Under the pieces are notes generated by a model that saw only the letters and a program-made list of their open reading frames with translations, was not told the origin of the DNA and ran no database searches. Source: Semisulcospira habei (taxonomy: Eukaryota > Mollusca > Gastropoda > Semisulcospiridae). From it: DNA of 64,000 nt. A program made the translations under genes and the position numbers. Within the stretch, counting starts at the first letter, position 1; each line of letters opens with the position of its first letter. Below, piece after piece: positions 35,020 to 43,322 of the stretch. The stretch is taken from NCBI GenBank assembly GCA_036245525.1, contig BTPG01000005.1, positions 126,479,620 through 126,543,619 on the forward strand. Reading direction: 5' to 3'.

Positions 35020-35731
35020 TTAACCTTTAGCACGCTGGTGGCGACATTTGTCGCCAGCCGCCATCTTGCTTCATTATCGGATGGCGACATATGTCGCCAC
35101 CGTATGTCGCCACCGCGTGGTCTGTTCGAAATCGGCTATGGTAAACACACTAGGTTGCTATGAAGCCTTTACAAAGGATTGTGGGTGATTGTAAGTGAGG
35201 CTTGCTTCCGTTTTATATCGGCCATCTTGCTAACTTCGAGTGCGTTTGAGCGATTCGAATTTTCTAAGCGAGAGTTTGTTCTGACGGCTTCATTTTGACA
35301 AAAGATGACCGATGAGGAGTTAGAAGCATTCATCAAGGAATACTTTTATGGAGTCAGATTCCGATGATGAAGACTTTCTTGGCTTTTTGCCAGAAGACTT
35401 GAGATCGAGGGGGGTGGGTGGGAGATGGTGGTGATGGGCAGAGGAGCGATTCTGAATCGAGTGCTAGTGAACGTGAAAACGGTGCGTAGTAAGCATTGAT
35501 TATTATTATTTTATTTTTTTTAGGATAATACAGATAACACAGTTTTAAGAATTGTGACATAATCTTGATTCATTTATTTACGTACATGCCAAATTCCACA
35601 ACCATACATAGAAAAATGAAAAAGTTGTAGGCTTTTGAAGTAAGTAGGGTAGCGTTGGGTTCACCCCACTCAAAAAGAATGCAGTTGCAGGGAAAAGAAC
35701 TGCCAGCGGAAAGCAGAGTGCTAAAGGTTAA
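35020..35731 (+). mobile_element. piggyBac-type non-autonomous element with transposase 5' remnant, TTAA target
   Basis: Flanked by TTAA (35020-35023 and 35728-35731). The ends are inverted: left TTAACCTTTAGCACGC, right complement TTAACCTTTAGCACTC. The sub-terminal left part has a hairpin built from GGTGGCGACA-TGTCGCCA repeats. An internal frame near 35305-35400 reads MTDEELEAFIKEYFYG and, shifted, MESDSDDEDFLGFLPEDL. Both resemble the acidic N-terminus of piggyBac-family transposases; the rest of the gene is absent. The LINE codons on either side stay in phase if one TTAA is retained, as expected for piggyBac. Confidence 0.85.
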
Positions 35732-35967
35732 ACGTGAACGCCGTGCTTCCTGGAGACGCTTCGTCTCATCTTTAACTTCTCGGACTCCATCCAAGAAAGC
35801 CTGGAAGGCTGTTCGAAGAATTAGGGGCAGGGGTGGCTCGGCTTTTGTCGGCCATCTTAGAGATGGTGCCAGCTTGGTCACAGATAAAAAAGCTGTGGCC
35901 AATTTGCTTTCCTCCACCATTGCCCATAATTTTTCAAAAAAGCATTATTCACCCTTCTTCCAGAGAG

Positions 35968-36343
35968 CCCCCACCCAGGTCTGCCCTGGGGGACTTGGGT
36001 GGGGTTAGGTACTTTTTAGTTCCCAGGGTCACCCTGGTCAGCCCCACAGGGTGAGTTTTTCTCTCTATTCTGGGGCATGTGTTTCTGTCTACCCGAGGTC
36101 CATTCACCTGTATTTGCCTTTTTAAAAATCTCCCTATTGTCTGCACTGCCTGTAGCTCTTGATATTGGATGTGTGTTGCTAAATGGTCTTAGCTTTATTT
36201 AGGCCCCATGTGTTAGGTTTATTTAACATATTTGACCGGCTGGCGACATACATTCAATGTTCTGTTGAGGTTTTTTTTTCACAAGCAGTGCAGGCACGTC
36301 CTGAGAAAGCCTTGTTGCTGTCGGGACGTTAAGCAATGTACAA
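35968..36343 (+). mobile_element. ATCA-tailed retroposon family, copy 5 (tail nearly absent)
   Basis: About 376 bp from CCCCACCCAGGTCTGCCC to GACGTTAAGCAATGTACAA. A 13-bp duplication TTCTTCCAGAGAG lies at 35955-35967 and 36344-36356. It sits in the I/Nimb-like LINE just before the RT region. Confidence 0.93.
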
Positions 36344-38534
36344 TTCTTCCAGAGAGAGATGGAGAAGCAAGAGTCTCGTATTTGTGAATTTAAGTCTGAT
36401 AACTCAGAAGACTATAATGCCCCTTTTACATTATCAGAATTGCAGCAAGCCTTGCAGAAGTGTAATGACTCTGCTGCTGGCCTAGATACCATCCACTATC
36501 AATTCCTAACGCATCTGCCTGAGATGCCTACTTCTCAAGGCCTTTAACCATATCTGGAGAACTGGTCATTTTCCGCCGTCTTGGCACCAGGCTGTGGTTG
36601 TACCGATCCCGAAGCCGGGTAAGGATCCTTCCGACCCAGGCAACTACCGGCCTATCGCTCTGACATCATGTTTATGTAAAACTATGGAGCGCCTGGTCAA
36701 CTCTCTCAATGGATTCAAATTCTCGCCCTCCAAGTCAGTCTGTGTGCATTTTACTAACAAGAACATTTTTTTTTCCAGAACCTAGCCTGAGCATTGCTGG
36801 AGTGCCAATTAAGGTGGCCGAGGTCTCAAAGTTTCTGAGGGTCATCTTTGACAAAAGACTTACCTTCCACAACCATATTAATTACCTCAGAACCTCTTCA
36901 GTCTTGTCAGAAGGCTCTCGACGTTCTTCGTGTCGTTGGTCGTACTGACTGGGGTGCAGACCGTACTGTCTTAATTCGACTGTACCGGGCCCTTGTTTGG
37001 TCTAAACTGGATTACGGCTCTGTGGTGTATGGCTCAGCTTCCAAGTCTGTGCTACAGCGTCTGAACACAATTCACCATCAGGGTCTGCTGATATGTCTTG
37101 GGGCCTTCAGGATATCTCCAGTTCCTAGTCTGTATGCCGAGGCAGGGGAGCCTTCTCTCAAGCTCCGCCGCATCCACCTCATGCTCAGCTACGTTCTGAA
37201 ACTGAAGGCCCATCCAGACAATCCTGCCTATGATTGTGTTTTTAAACCATTGTTTGCAGAGATTTACGATACCCATCCAGGAGCTGTCCGTCCACTTTCT
37301 TTCTGTGTCCGACCTCATCTGCAGGCGGCCGGATTGGACCTGGACAGAGTTTCGGAATCCCTGCAACACATCACTCCACCCTGGCTCTTACCAGTTCCTG
37401 ACATCTTGCTAGACTTGACTGCCCACAAGAAAGACTCTGCTCCACCAGCCATATACCAACAGAGCCTCAATGAACTCCTTTCAATTTTTCCTGGCTATTG
37501 TCGTATCTATACGGATGGGTCAAAGTCTGAGGATGGGAGAGTGGCTGCGGCCGCAGTGTCCTCTTGCCATCCTAGACGCCCATTTAAGCACTGCCTCCCA
37601 GACCACTCATCTGTATTTAGTGCAGAACTGCAGGCGGTTCTGCTGGCACTCAGGCATGCTTATCGACCTAGAGAAAGGAACTTCCTGATTCTGTCTGACT
37701 CTCTTTCTGCCCTGCAGGCCCTTCAGGGCACGGGAAATGACCACCCACTGCTGGTGCAGATCAGAGAGCTCTACGCAGACTTGATGAAGGAATATTATAA
37801 CATCATTTTTATTTGGGTCCCAGGGCATGTGGGCATCGAAGGCAACAGGATCGCAAATTCTGCTGCCAACGATGCCCGCAACGACCCTGTCCCTGACACA
37901 CAGACTGTTTATAGTAATTTTAGACATGTGGTTAGTGCGTACATAGCCCGTGAGTGGCAGTCCGAGTGGGACAAGGAGGAAGCTAACAAGCTGCATGAAG
38001 CCCTTCCTAAGTTGTCCGACGGTCTACCTTATCGCTGCGGCAGCTGCCGTGAGGAGAGTGTCCTTGCTCGGCTCCACATCGGGCACACTTATGTTACGCA
38101 CTCTTATTTACTAAAACAGGAGGAGCGTCCATGGTGTTATGCCTGTGACAAGCAGTACTCTGTTCAACACTTTTTGGTGTCTTGTGCTGATCTAATCGAC
38201 ACAAGGTATAAACATTTCACAGCAGACTCCTTGAAGGTTTTGTTCTGGGATGTGCCCCCGGACAAGATCTTCAATTTTCTGAGTGAGTGCCATATTTTTA
38301 ATAAGATTTGAGCGTTTATTGACTATGATGTTTCTATTATTTTGACCTTTTTGAGAGTCTGTCGATGTTTTCTTTAAAGACCTGTGCGACATTTTAGCCT
38401 GACATATTTTTAAGGTATGTTTACATCAAGTCTTAAGACCTTTCTTTTAGTCTGGCTGACCAGATTTTTATCCTTCCCGCCATGAGATGGCCTTAGTTGC
38501 CTGCTCGGCGTTAAATCCGAATAACTAACTAACT

Positions 38535-39250
38535 GTCCCGGGAAGGTGCCGTGTGCTAGCTCGGAGAGCGATGGGGCGGGAAGGACCGAGCGGAAGGAAG
38601 GCCACGGGTTCATCTGTGTGCCTTGTCCCTACAGAAACGCGTGTCTGCCATGCTCGGGTCCTGCTACAGCTAGGCTCCATTGCAGGTAGACATCGCGCTG
38701 GGGACCTTGTGCGTCACCGTGGAGAGTCTGGCCTTCGGTCTCCATACAAACTATTTCGGGAACTAGGCAACCGGCTCCGCGACGGGGAATGCCCTCGAGT
38801 GTGTGAGCTGGCCTGCGAACGTGCATGGAACCCGGCTGTCCGTGAGTGTAGCGACTGACGAGCGGACGACGGACTGCAACTATCTCTGCATCTGTGGCGT
38901 CCTGAGCTAGCCTCGGAGTTAGGGGAGCGGCGGGAGCTATGAGTGGCCAAAGGCCGGACAGGATGTCTTGACTCATGGGCTGTCCTCTTCGGTGTGGTCT
39001 GCGTCTCGGCTATCTCCACTGGAGGGCCACGTGAGACGGTCAATAGAGTCTCGGTCGTCACTACCGGCACGGCTGTTAACTGCCTTCCATTTAGTTTTGA
39101 GGCGCCCGCGTGTGCGGTGCTGTAAGATAAGGAGCCGTGCAGCGTGTCGCCTCCATCAATAGACGCGCTATTCTTGTCACTGCTTTACGCGATCACACGA
39201 TGTTTTTGCACGCTCAGCGCTGACAGTGTACCGTACGGGATACATTTTAA
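38535..39250 (-). pseudogene. Possible displaced 5' gag of DIRS copy D (Arg/Ser-rich)
   Basis: The - strand frame 39070-38714 is rich in Ser, Arg and His (HSSRRSPNSEASSGRHR, SHTRGHSPSRSRLPSSRN). Its composition resembles the RS region of copy E gag. Its position directly after the I/Nimb-like LINE, whose left edge abuts copy D gag, would fit a gag gene split by that LINE. No zinc-binding cluster or terminal repeat is visible, so the link is tentative. Confidence 0.4.
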
Positions 39251-40007
39251 TGGCGCCGGTCATTTACGGCCTGTAGTTTAAGCTGTACTAAACGTATGTT
39301 GTATTTATGATGTGCACTTAACAGCTAAGAAAATGAGCTTTCTGTAGACACTAGACATGCTTAGGAAAATGAAGATGAGCAATGCATGCAACGGATTAGA
39401 AGACAGGCAACCGGCGCACAGTTTACTGTGAAGACAATGCAAATCTATTCCAAATGACACGTCTTTCAACTGTTCTAACTCATGCAAAGTATTTTTGCAA
39501 AAATTATGGTTCAGGCCAGTGATCCTCGTATACAGCCACTACGATAAGCACTACTCAAAATGTCAGATAGATTTACCTTGCGATCTCAGTGGGTCCTGAA
39601 ATGGGATGATGCGTCGGCTGTAATCCAGTGTTAGACAGATGGAAAGATCTTGGGTCAACGTAATCTCCACATGTAGTTGATTTCGGAGGCAGTGAAAATG
39701 TTCCCAATAATTCACAGTTCATATGCAGGGTTAGTGGCAGTGTCAGTTGCACACTTTGTATAGGTGATTTGTCTTTAGCATTCCACTAAATCTTAAAAAA
39801 TCGGAAGAGCAATCCTCTTTATTAACAAATCGGATGGGACACCACAATAAAAATAATAAACACTCTTAATGGTGATCAAATGGCTATTTTGACTAGGTGG
39901 GTTTGCAGATAAACACAGAACAGTGCAGGCTAAAATGTATCGGTCTCAAGTATATTTCACAGAGAGACATTTTTCTGTGTGTACTTGGTACGGGCAACTC
40001 TACACAT
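39251..40007. other. HECTD3 intron 5, unannotated segment
   Basis: AT-rich, no coding or structural feature recognised. Confidence 0.5.
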
Positions 40008-40511
40008 TCCTTTTGGAAGGATAGAAACATCACACTCTGCTCCAAGATCAGCCTGATGCGCTCCTTAGTCATCTCAGTGTTTTTGTATGCCTGCGAGTCA
40101 TGGACCCTCACAGCAGACCTTGAAAGGATGATACAAGCCACTGAAATGAGATGTTTTCGAAGGCTGCTTGGCATTTCATACAGAGATCACATCACGAACG
40201 TGGAAGTGGGAAGTAGAATCAGGCAAGCCATTGGGTCCTATGAAGACCTATTAGCCATTGTGAAAAAACGCAAACTGAAATGGTATGGGCATGTCACGCA
40301 TTCAGCAGGGCTTGCCAAAACAATCCTGCAAGGCACTGTGCAAGGAGGACGGAGGAGAGAAAGACGGAGGAAAAGATGGGAGGACAATATCTCAGAGTGG
40401 ACAGGACTGAAGCTGCACAATACGCTAAGAATGGCAGAGAACAGAGAGGAATGGAGGGAGCTGGTTGCCAAGTCATCAGTGGTGCCCCAACGGTCGGCAA
40501 GACTACGGGAT

Positions 40512-40589
<78 letters not shown>
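40008..40589 (+). mobile_element. GATA-tailed RTE-like LINE, 3' fragment, copy 2
   Basis: Open frame to 40523: FWKDRNITLCSKISLMRSLV, FLYACESWTLTADLERMIQA, KRKLKWYGHVTHSAGLAKTI, KRWEDNISEWTGLKLH, ending RSARLRDIDR. The stop lies in the start of a GATA tail (40511-40589, about 19 units). It is the same family as 27346-27860. It is inserted at the 3' side of an antisense RNase H-bearing LINE. Confidence 0.9.
40511..40589 (+). repeat. (GATA)n tail/microsatellite
   Basis: Uninterrupted TAGA/GATA tetranucleotides directly after the RTE-like ORF. They probably grew from the element's tail. Confidence 0.96.
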
Positions 40590-40686
40590 GAAAAGTTTGT
40601 GAACTTCGTCCCTGCTTTTCTGTTTGGACCCAGTCCAGAGTAATCAGTGCATAGAGGAAAGATGGTGGCCTGGCTCTCCCTGTTCA
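40590..40686 (-). mobile_element. RNase H-bearing jockey/I-like LINE, C-terminal piece
   Basis: The - strand encodes LNREGQATIFRLRTGHC-like sequence (here NRESQATIFPLCTDYSGLG), the usual end of such ORFs. It continues the LINE at 41005-49270. Confidence 0.75.
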
Positions 40687-40991
40687 ATCCAGACCAAAAA
40701 GGTGACTGCCAAGCGTGTAATATGCAAAGAAGTACCCAACGGAGAAAGAAACACGCTTAGAAAAGACGGGTACAACACAATTTATTAATATTTCGGGTAA
40801 ATACCCTTTGTCAAAATAGACAAACAAACAAACATAGAGATTAGCCGCTACTTATCTTCAATGGCAGAAGGAATGTGGCAACTCTATGTTTGTTTGTTTG
40901 TCTATTTTGACAAAGGGTATTTACCCAAAATATTAATAAATTGTGTTGTACCCGTCTTTTCTAAGCGTGTTTCTTTCTCCGTTGGGTACTT
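40687..40991. mobile_element. Foldback element: 111-bp arms, 42-bp loop, 13-bp TSDs
   Basis: Arms 40729-40839 and 40882-40992 are complementary with one visible mismatch (GGGTAAATACCCTTT against AAAGGGTATTTACCC, then CGAAATATT against CAAAATATT). The loop is 40840-40881. A 13-bp direct repeat CTCTCCCTGTTCA at 40674-40686 and 40992-41004 brackets the insertion. About 42 bp of extra sequence precede the left arm. No ORF. Confidence 0.9.
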
Positions 40992-41004
40992 CTCTCCCTG
41001 TTCA

Positions 41005-41999
41005 GCTTGTTGATGTTGTCTGCCCACGGGCTGCAGATGCCATTCTGCTGTTGCCAATCACTTTGTTGCTATAATGTCTTGGTTTCTTTACAGGAGGTTG
41101 TGATCTTGAGGTAGTCTCATGCCTGCTTTGGCCAGGCTGTCAGCCTCTCCATTCTCAGCTACTCCAGAATGCACTGGAATCCACTGCAGCACTATGTTGT
41201 GGACAGGGCATCCAGTCTATCTTGAAGCTTCCTGGTGAGATCAGTGGATCAAGCTGCTGCCTTTCCCTAGCTAGTGCTCTGCTGCTGTGTTGAGCACCTG
41301 CAGATCTGTACGATAGTTGGAGCTGCTGCCGCCAGCTGGTAAGGAGAGGGAGGTAGTAGTGTGGTCTGCATGAGATGTACACGCCACTTCCTTCATTCCG
41401 CACGGCGTCTTGTGCCAGTACCACAGCTGCTGTGAGGGTAGCGCTTGTGCATAATCTCCAGTGAGATAGCTTTGTGCAGTGCCTCGACCTTTGGCAAAGA
41501 GTCCTGGAACATTGTTTATGTTGTCTAGAAGGCTCGTTCAAGATGTCCAGATATCTGAAGGGAGCTCTTCACACATCTTTGGACTTGGTTCCAGGACGTC
41601 AGTGTTAGCCCTTTGCAGGACCTTCAGTTGGCGGTTCAGACTTGGGCATTCTTGACGGTTCTTGGTCTGCTCCTGTAGTCTCCCAAGCTGTCGATGTTCA
41701 GTAAGTCTCTTCATCGTGTGTGCTGTTCTGCGTTCCAGTGGCTCCAATACCCTCCATTTCCTAAATTGGGGTGTTCCAGATGGCTCTAAGAGTGTCACTG
41801 CATCATGAGAATGACCCATGTTCTGCATCTTGTCAAGCCTGGCTTTTGGGGTTTTGCAGGCAGTGTTTTATGTTGTCGATGTATCTTGGTACCGCACTTC
41901 TGGTCTGATTGCGCCAATGTGGTCCCCACTAGTTTCTTCATCAAAGACTTTTATTTGCAGCTCTAGCTTCCATGGCTTCGATGTCAGGCCTCCACGTGA
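41005..41999 (-). mobile_element. RNase H-bearing jockey/I-like LINE, RNase H and thumb portion
   Basis: The - strand encodes, from high to low coordinates, WRPDIEAMEARAANK, the connecting block PQFRKWRVLEPLERRTAHTM (41828-41541), the RNase H start (GVYIS...HTTTSLSLP with frameshifts) and LQWIPVHSGVAENGEADSL near 41150. The frames are broken by several shifts. The element continues at 42421-42598 and 49068-49270 after two insertions. Confidence 0.82.
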
Positions 42000-42002
42000 A
42001 TC

Positions 42003-42420
42003 CAGTAATTTAATAATAATAATACCATTATTATATAGGCGCTTTTTCTCAATTTTGGGGAAATCGACTCAAAGCGCCGCGAACTGAAAACCCAACACGC
42101 ACACTCACGTAACAGACACGGATTTACGCCATTTAGGACAAACACAGTACAAGATAGACGAAGGGCCAGTTCAGCTACTGAAGTTACAGAGATTTTTGAT
42201 TGCTTGTATTTGAAATTTGTAAAGTGGCCTGAGACCGGTACCAAAGTGTGGGGGGGGGGGTGGAAGAACCGGAGTACCCGGAGAAAGAACCGCCGACGGT
42301 CCGCCCGAATTAACAGTGACACTTACCAGAGGAGAAAAGTCCGACGCCGGAACCCGGTATCGAACCTCGCACCTTTGGCATTGGTGGCAGGCGCCTTAAC
42401 CACTGCGCCACGGACCGCCC
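42003..42420 (-). mobile_element. tRNA-derived SINE with LINE-like 3' tail
   Basis: Read on the - strand: GGGCGGTCCGTGGCGCAGTG, then GTTAAGGCGCC (A box region) and GAGGTTCGATACC (B box), a body, then GGCGCTTTGAGTCGATTT and a TATATAATAATGG-type tail with ATT repeats. The tail resembles that of the CR1/L2-like LINE at 53457-56357, which suggests mobilisation by such a LINE. CCAGTAA occurs at both edges and may be a short TSD. It interrupts the RNase H-bearing LINE. Confidence 0.87.
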
Positions 42421-42598
42421 ATTTTATTTATTTGTTACCAGTAAAGTTGGCCTGTCTGTCTTTGGTACTGGAAGGTCTCCAGTTTTAAGGTGACCTCTTC
42501 CATCTGATTGAAAGAGATGGTCTAGCTCAGTTTGAGAGGCCTCTTTCAGTCCAGCTGCTGACTCTATTGGCAGCATACTGGATTCTGCAGGATGCTTT
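42421..42598 (-). mobile_element. RNase H-bearing LINE, segment between SINE and DIRS copy E
   Basis: The - strand encodes ASCRIQYAANRVSSWTERGL and, shifted, DLPVPKTDRPTLL, the region just after the RT YADD box. Confidence 0.8.
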
Positions 42599-42615
42599 GT
42601 TTTCTCAAAACACAT

Positions 42616-42802
42616 TACCGATGGTATTACAACTAGGAAATGTTTCTTAGCTAGTCTAATTTTAGCCCAAAAATTGTTGTGTACGATAATGGCCATGATA
42701 GCAGGAGAGGGGCGCCATAGGTTAGGCGGAAACCCGGTAGCCTCCCTTCCGGTTCAACCACGCATGTGCTCAGTGCTCAAACAACCAGTCAGTTTCTTCG
42801 CT
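42616..42802 (+). repeat. DIRS copy E left inverted terminal repeat
   Basis: ACCGATGGTATTACAACTAG to CAGTCAGTTTCTTCGC, complementary to 48838-49021 except for A/G within GATAGCAGG. Confidence 0.93.
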
Positions 42803-43160
42803 AGTCGCGTGAGGTTGTGTACGCTGTGGACTCCTTCGTTCGTTGGCTTTCGTTCACTGGCTTCGACTTTCTACTGTGAGAGACGGATTGTGGCCTTTGG
42901 CTGGGACGCTTTCGTGTGTGCGTTGTTTCGAGAGGACTTCCTAACGACGCTGGTGAGCTGTGCTCACTGTCGGCCGGTCGCCTTCAGCTTCTGGTGCCCT
43001 TGGGGTTCGTCCTTGGACTACCGCGTGGGAGGCCTTGTTCTGTGACGGCGGCGCTTTCCTGGTCGACTCGGGTGGCTGTCGTCTCTGCGCCTGGCACCGG
43101 TCCCGTCGCGGCCTGTCGGAGTCGTTTGACACCGCTCTTCGTTCCTCTCCTTTTCCCAAC

Positions 43161-43168
43161 ATGGCGAG
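43161..43168 (+). CDS. DIRS copy E gag exon 1
   Basis: ATGGCGAG followed by GTAAAA. The frame upstream is not in phase with gag, while this ATG joins the zinc-binding exon in frame after splicing (M-A-S-W...). Confidence 0.65.
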
Positions 43169-43322
43169 GTAAAATCTCGGTCACGGACGGCGCTCAGGGA
43201 GGGTTTGAGCGCCGCACGCCAGCATACGCCGTATCTCCTTCGTTCGTTTCGCGTGTTTCGTTGCCTGCCGGCTGCGGCAGGTTCGATTACTTTCAAATAG
43301 ATGGTTCTGCTTTGTGTTGCAG
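43169..43322 (+). other. Spliceosomal intron inside DIRS copy E gag (154 bp)
   Basis: Donor GAG|GTAAAA and acceptor CTTTGTGTTGCAG. Same position and phase as the 506-bp intron of copy B. The unspliced frame through the intron also happens to be open, so unspliced translation from further upstream is formally possible. Confidence 0.72.

Larger units (their letters stand above)
32850..38311 (+). pseudogene. I/Nimb-like LINE ORF2 (EN, partial RT, RNase H), interrupted
   Basis: ATG 32850 starts YSLLQWNCRGFHTNFEELH of the endonuclease. Further EN motifs are IFLQETYLKTS (33760), FIFMGDFNGHAHLWGS (34420) and CGSDHFPVVLS (34635). RT begins with IPKPGKDPSDPGNYRPIALT (36605), but the frame then jumps from TMERLVN to FKFSPSKSVCVHF near 36705, so the YxDD core is missing. 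The frame 36848-38311 encodes the thumb, RNase H (IYTDGSKSEDGRVAAAAVSS, FSAELQAVLLAL, LILSDSLSALQAL, FIWVPGHVGIEGNRIAN) and a terminal Cys/His cluster (CYACDKQYSVQHFLVSC). Each inserted element sits between matching target duplications. Confidence 0.88.
31205..38534 (+). mobile_element. I/Nimb-like LINE with ORF1 zinc knuckles and RNase H, four nested insertions
   Basis: ORF1 (31311-32642) has three CCHC knuckles. ORF2 (32850-38311) has endonuclease, RT and RNase H. The 3' end is GGCGTTAAATCCGAA followed by TAACTAACTAACT (38508-38534). ORF1, EN, RT and a downstream RNase H fit the I superfamily; the 3' tail resembles Nimb-type elements. It carries, in order, an antisense RTE-like LINE (32929-33743), two ATCA-tailed retroposons (33819-34159 and 35968-36343) and a piggyBac-type element (35024-35727). 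The RT core is deleted. The 5' limit is an estimate. Confidence 0.88.

Noticed and set aside
40511..40589. CRISPR-like or regulatory repeat array
   Set aside because: A simple GATA microsatellite grown from a LINE tail.
42916..43160. gag start at 42916 giving 896 residues
   Set aside because: The upstream part is open by chance. The ATG at 43161 plus the intron gives the same zinc-cluster junction as copy B.
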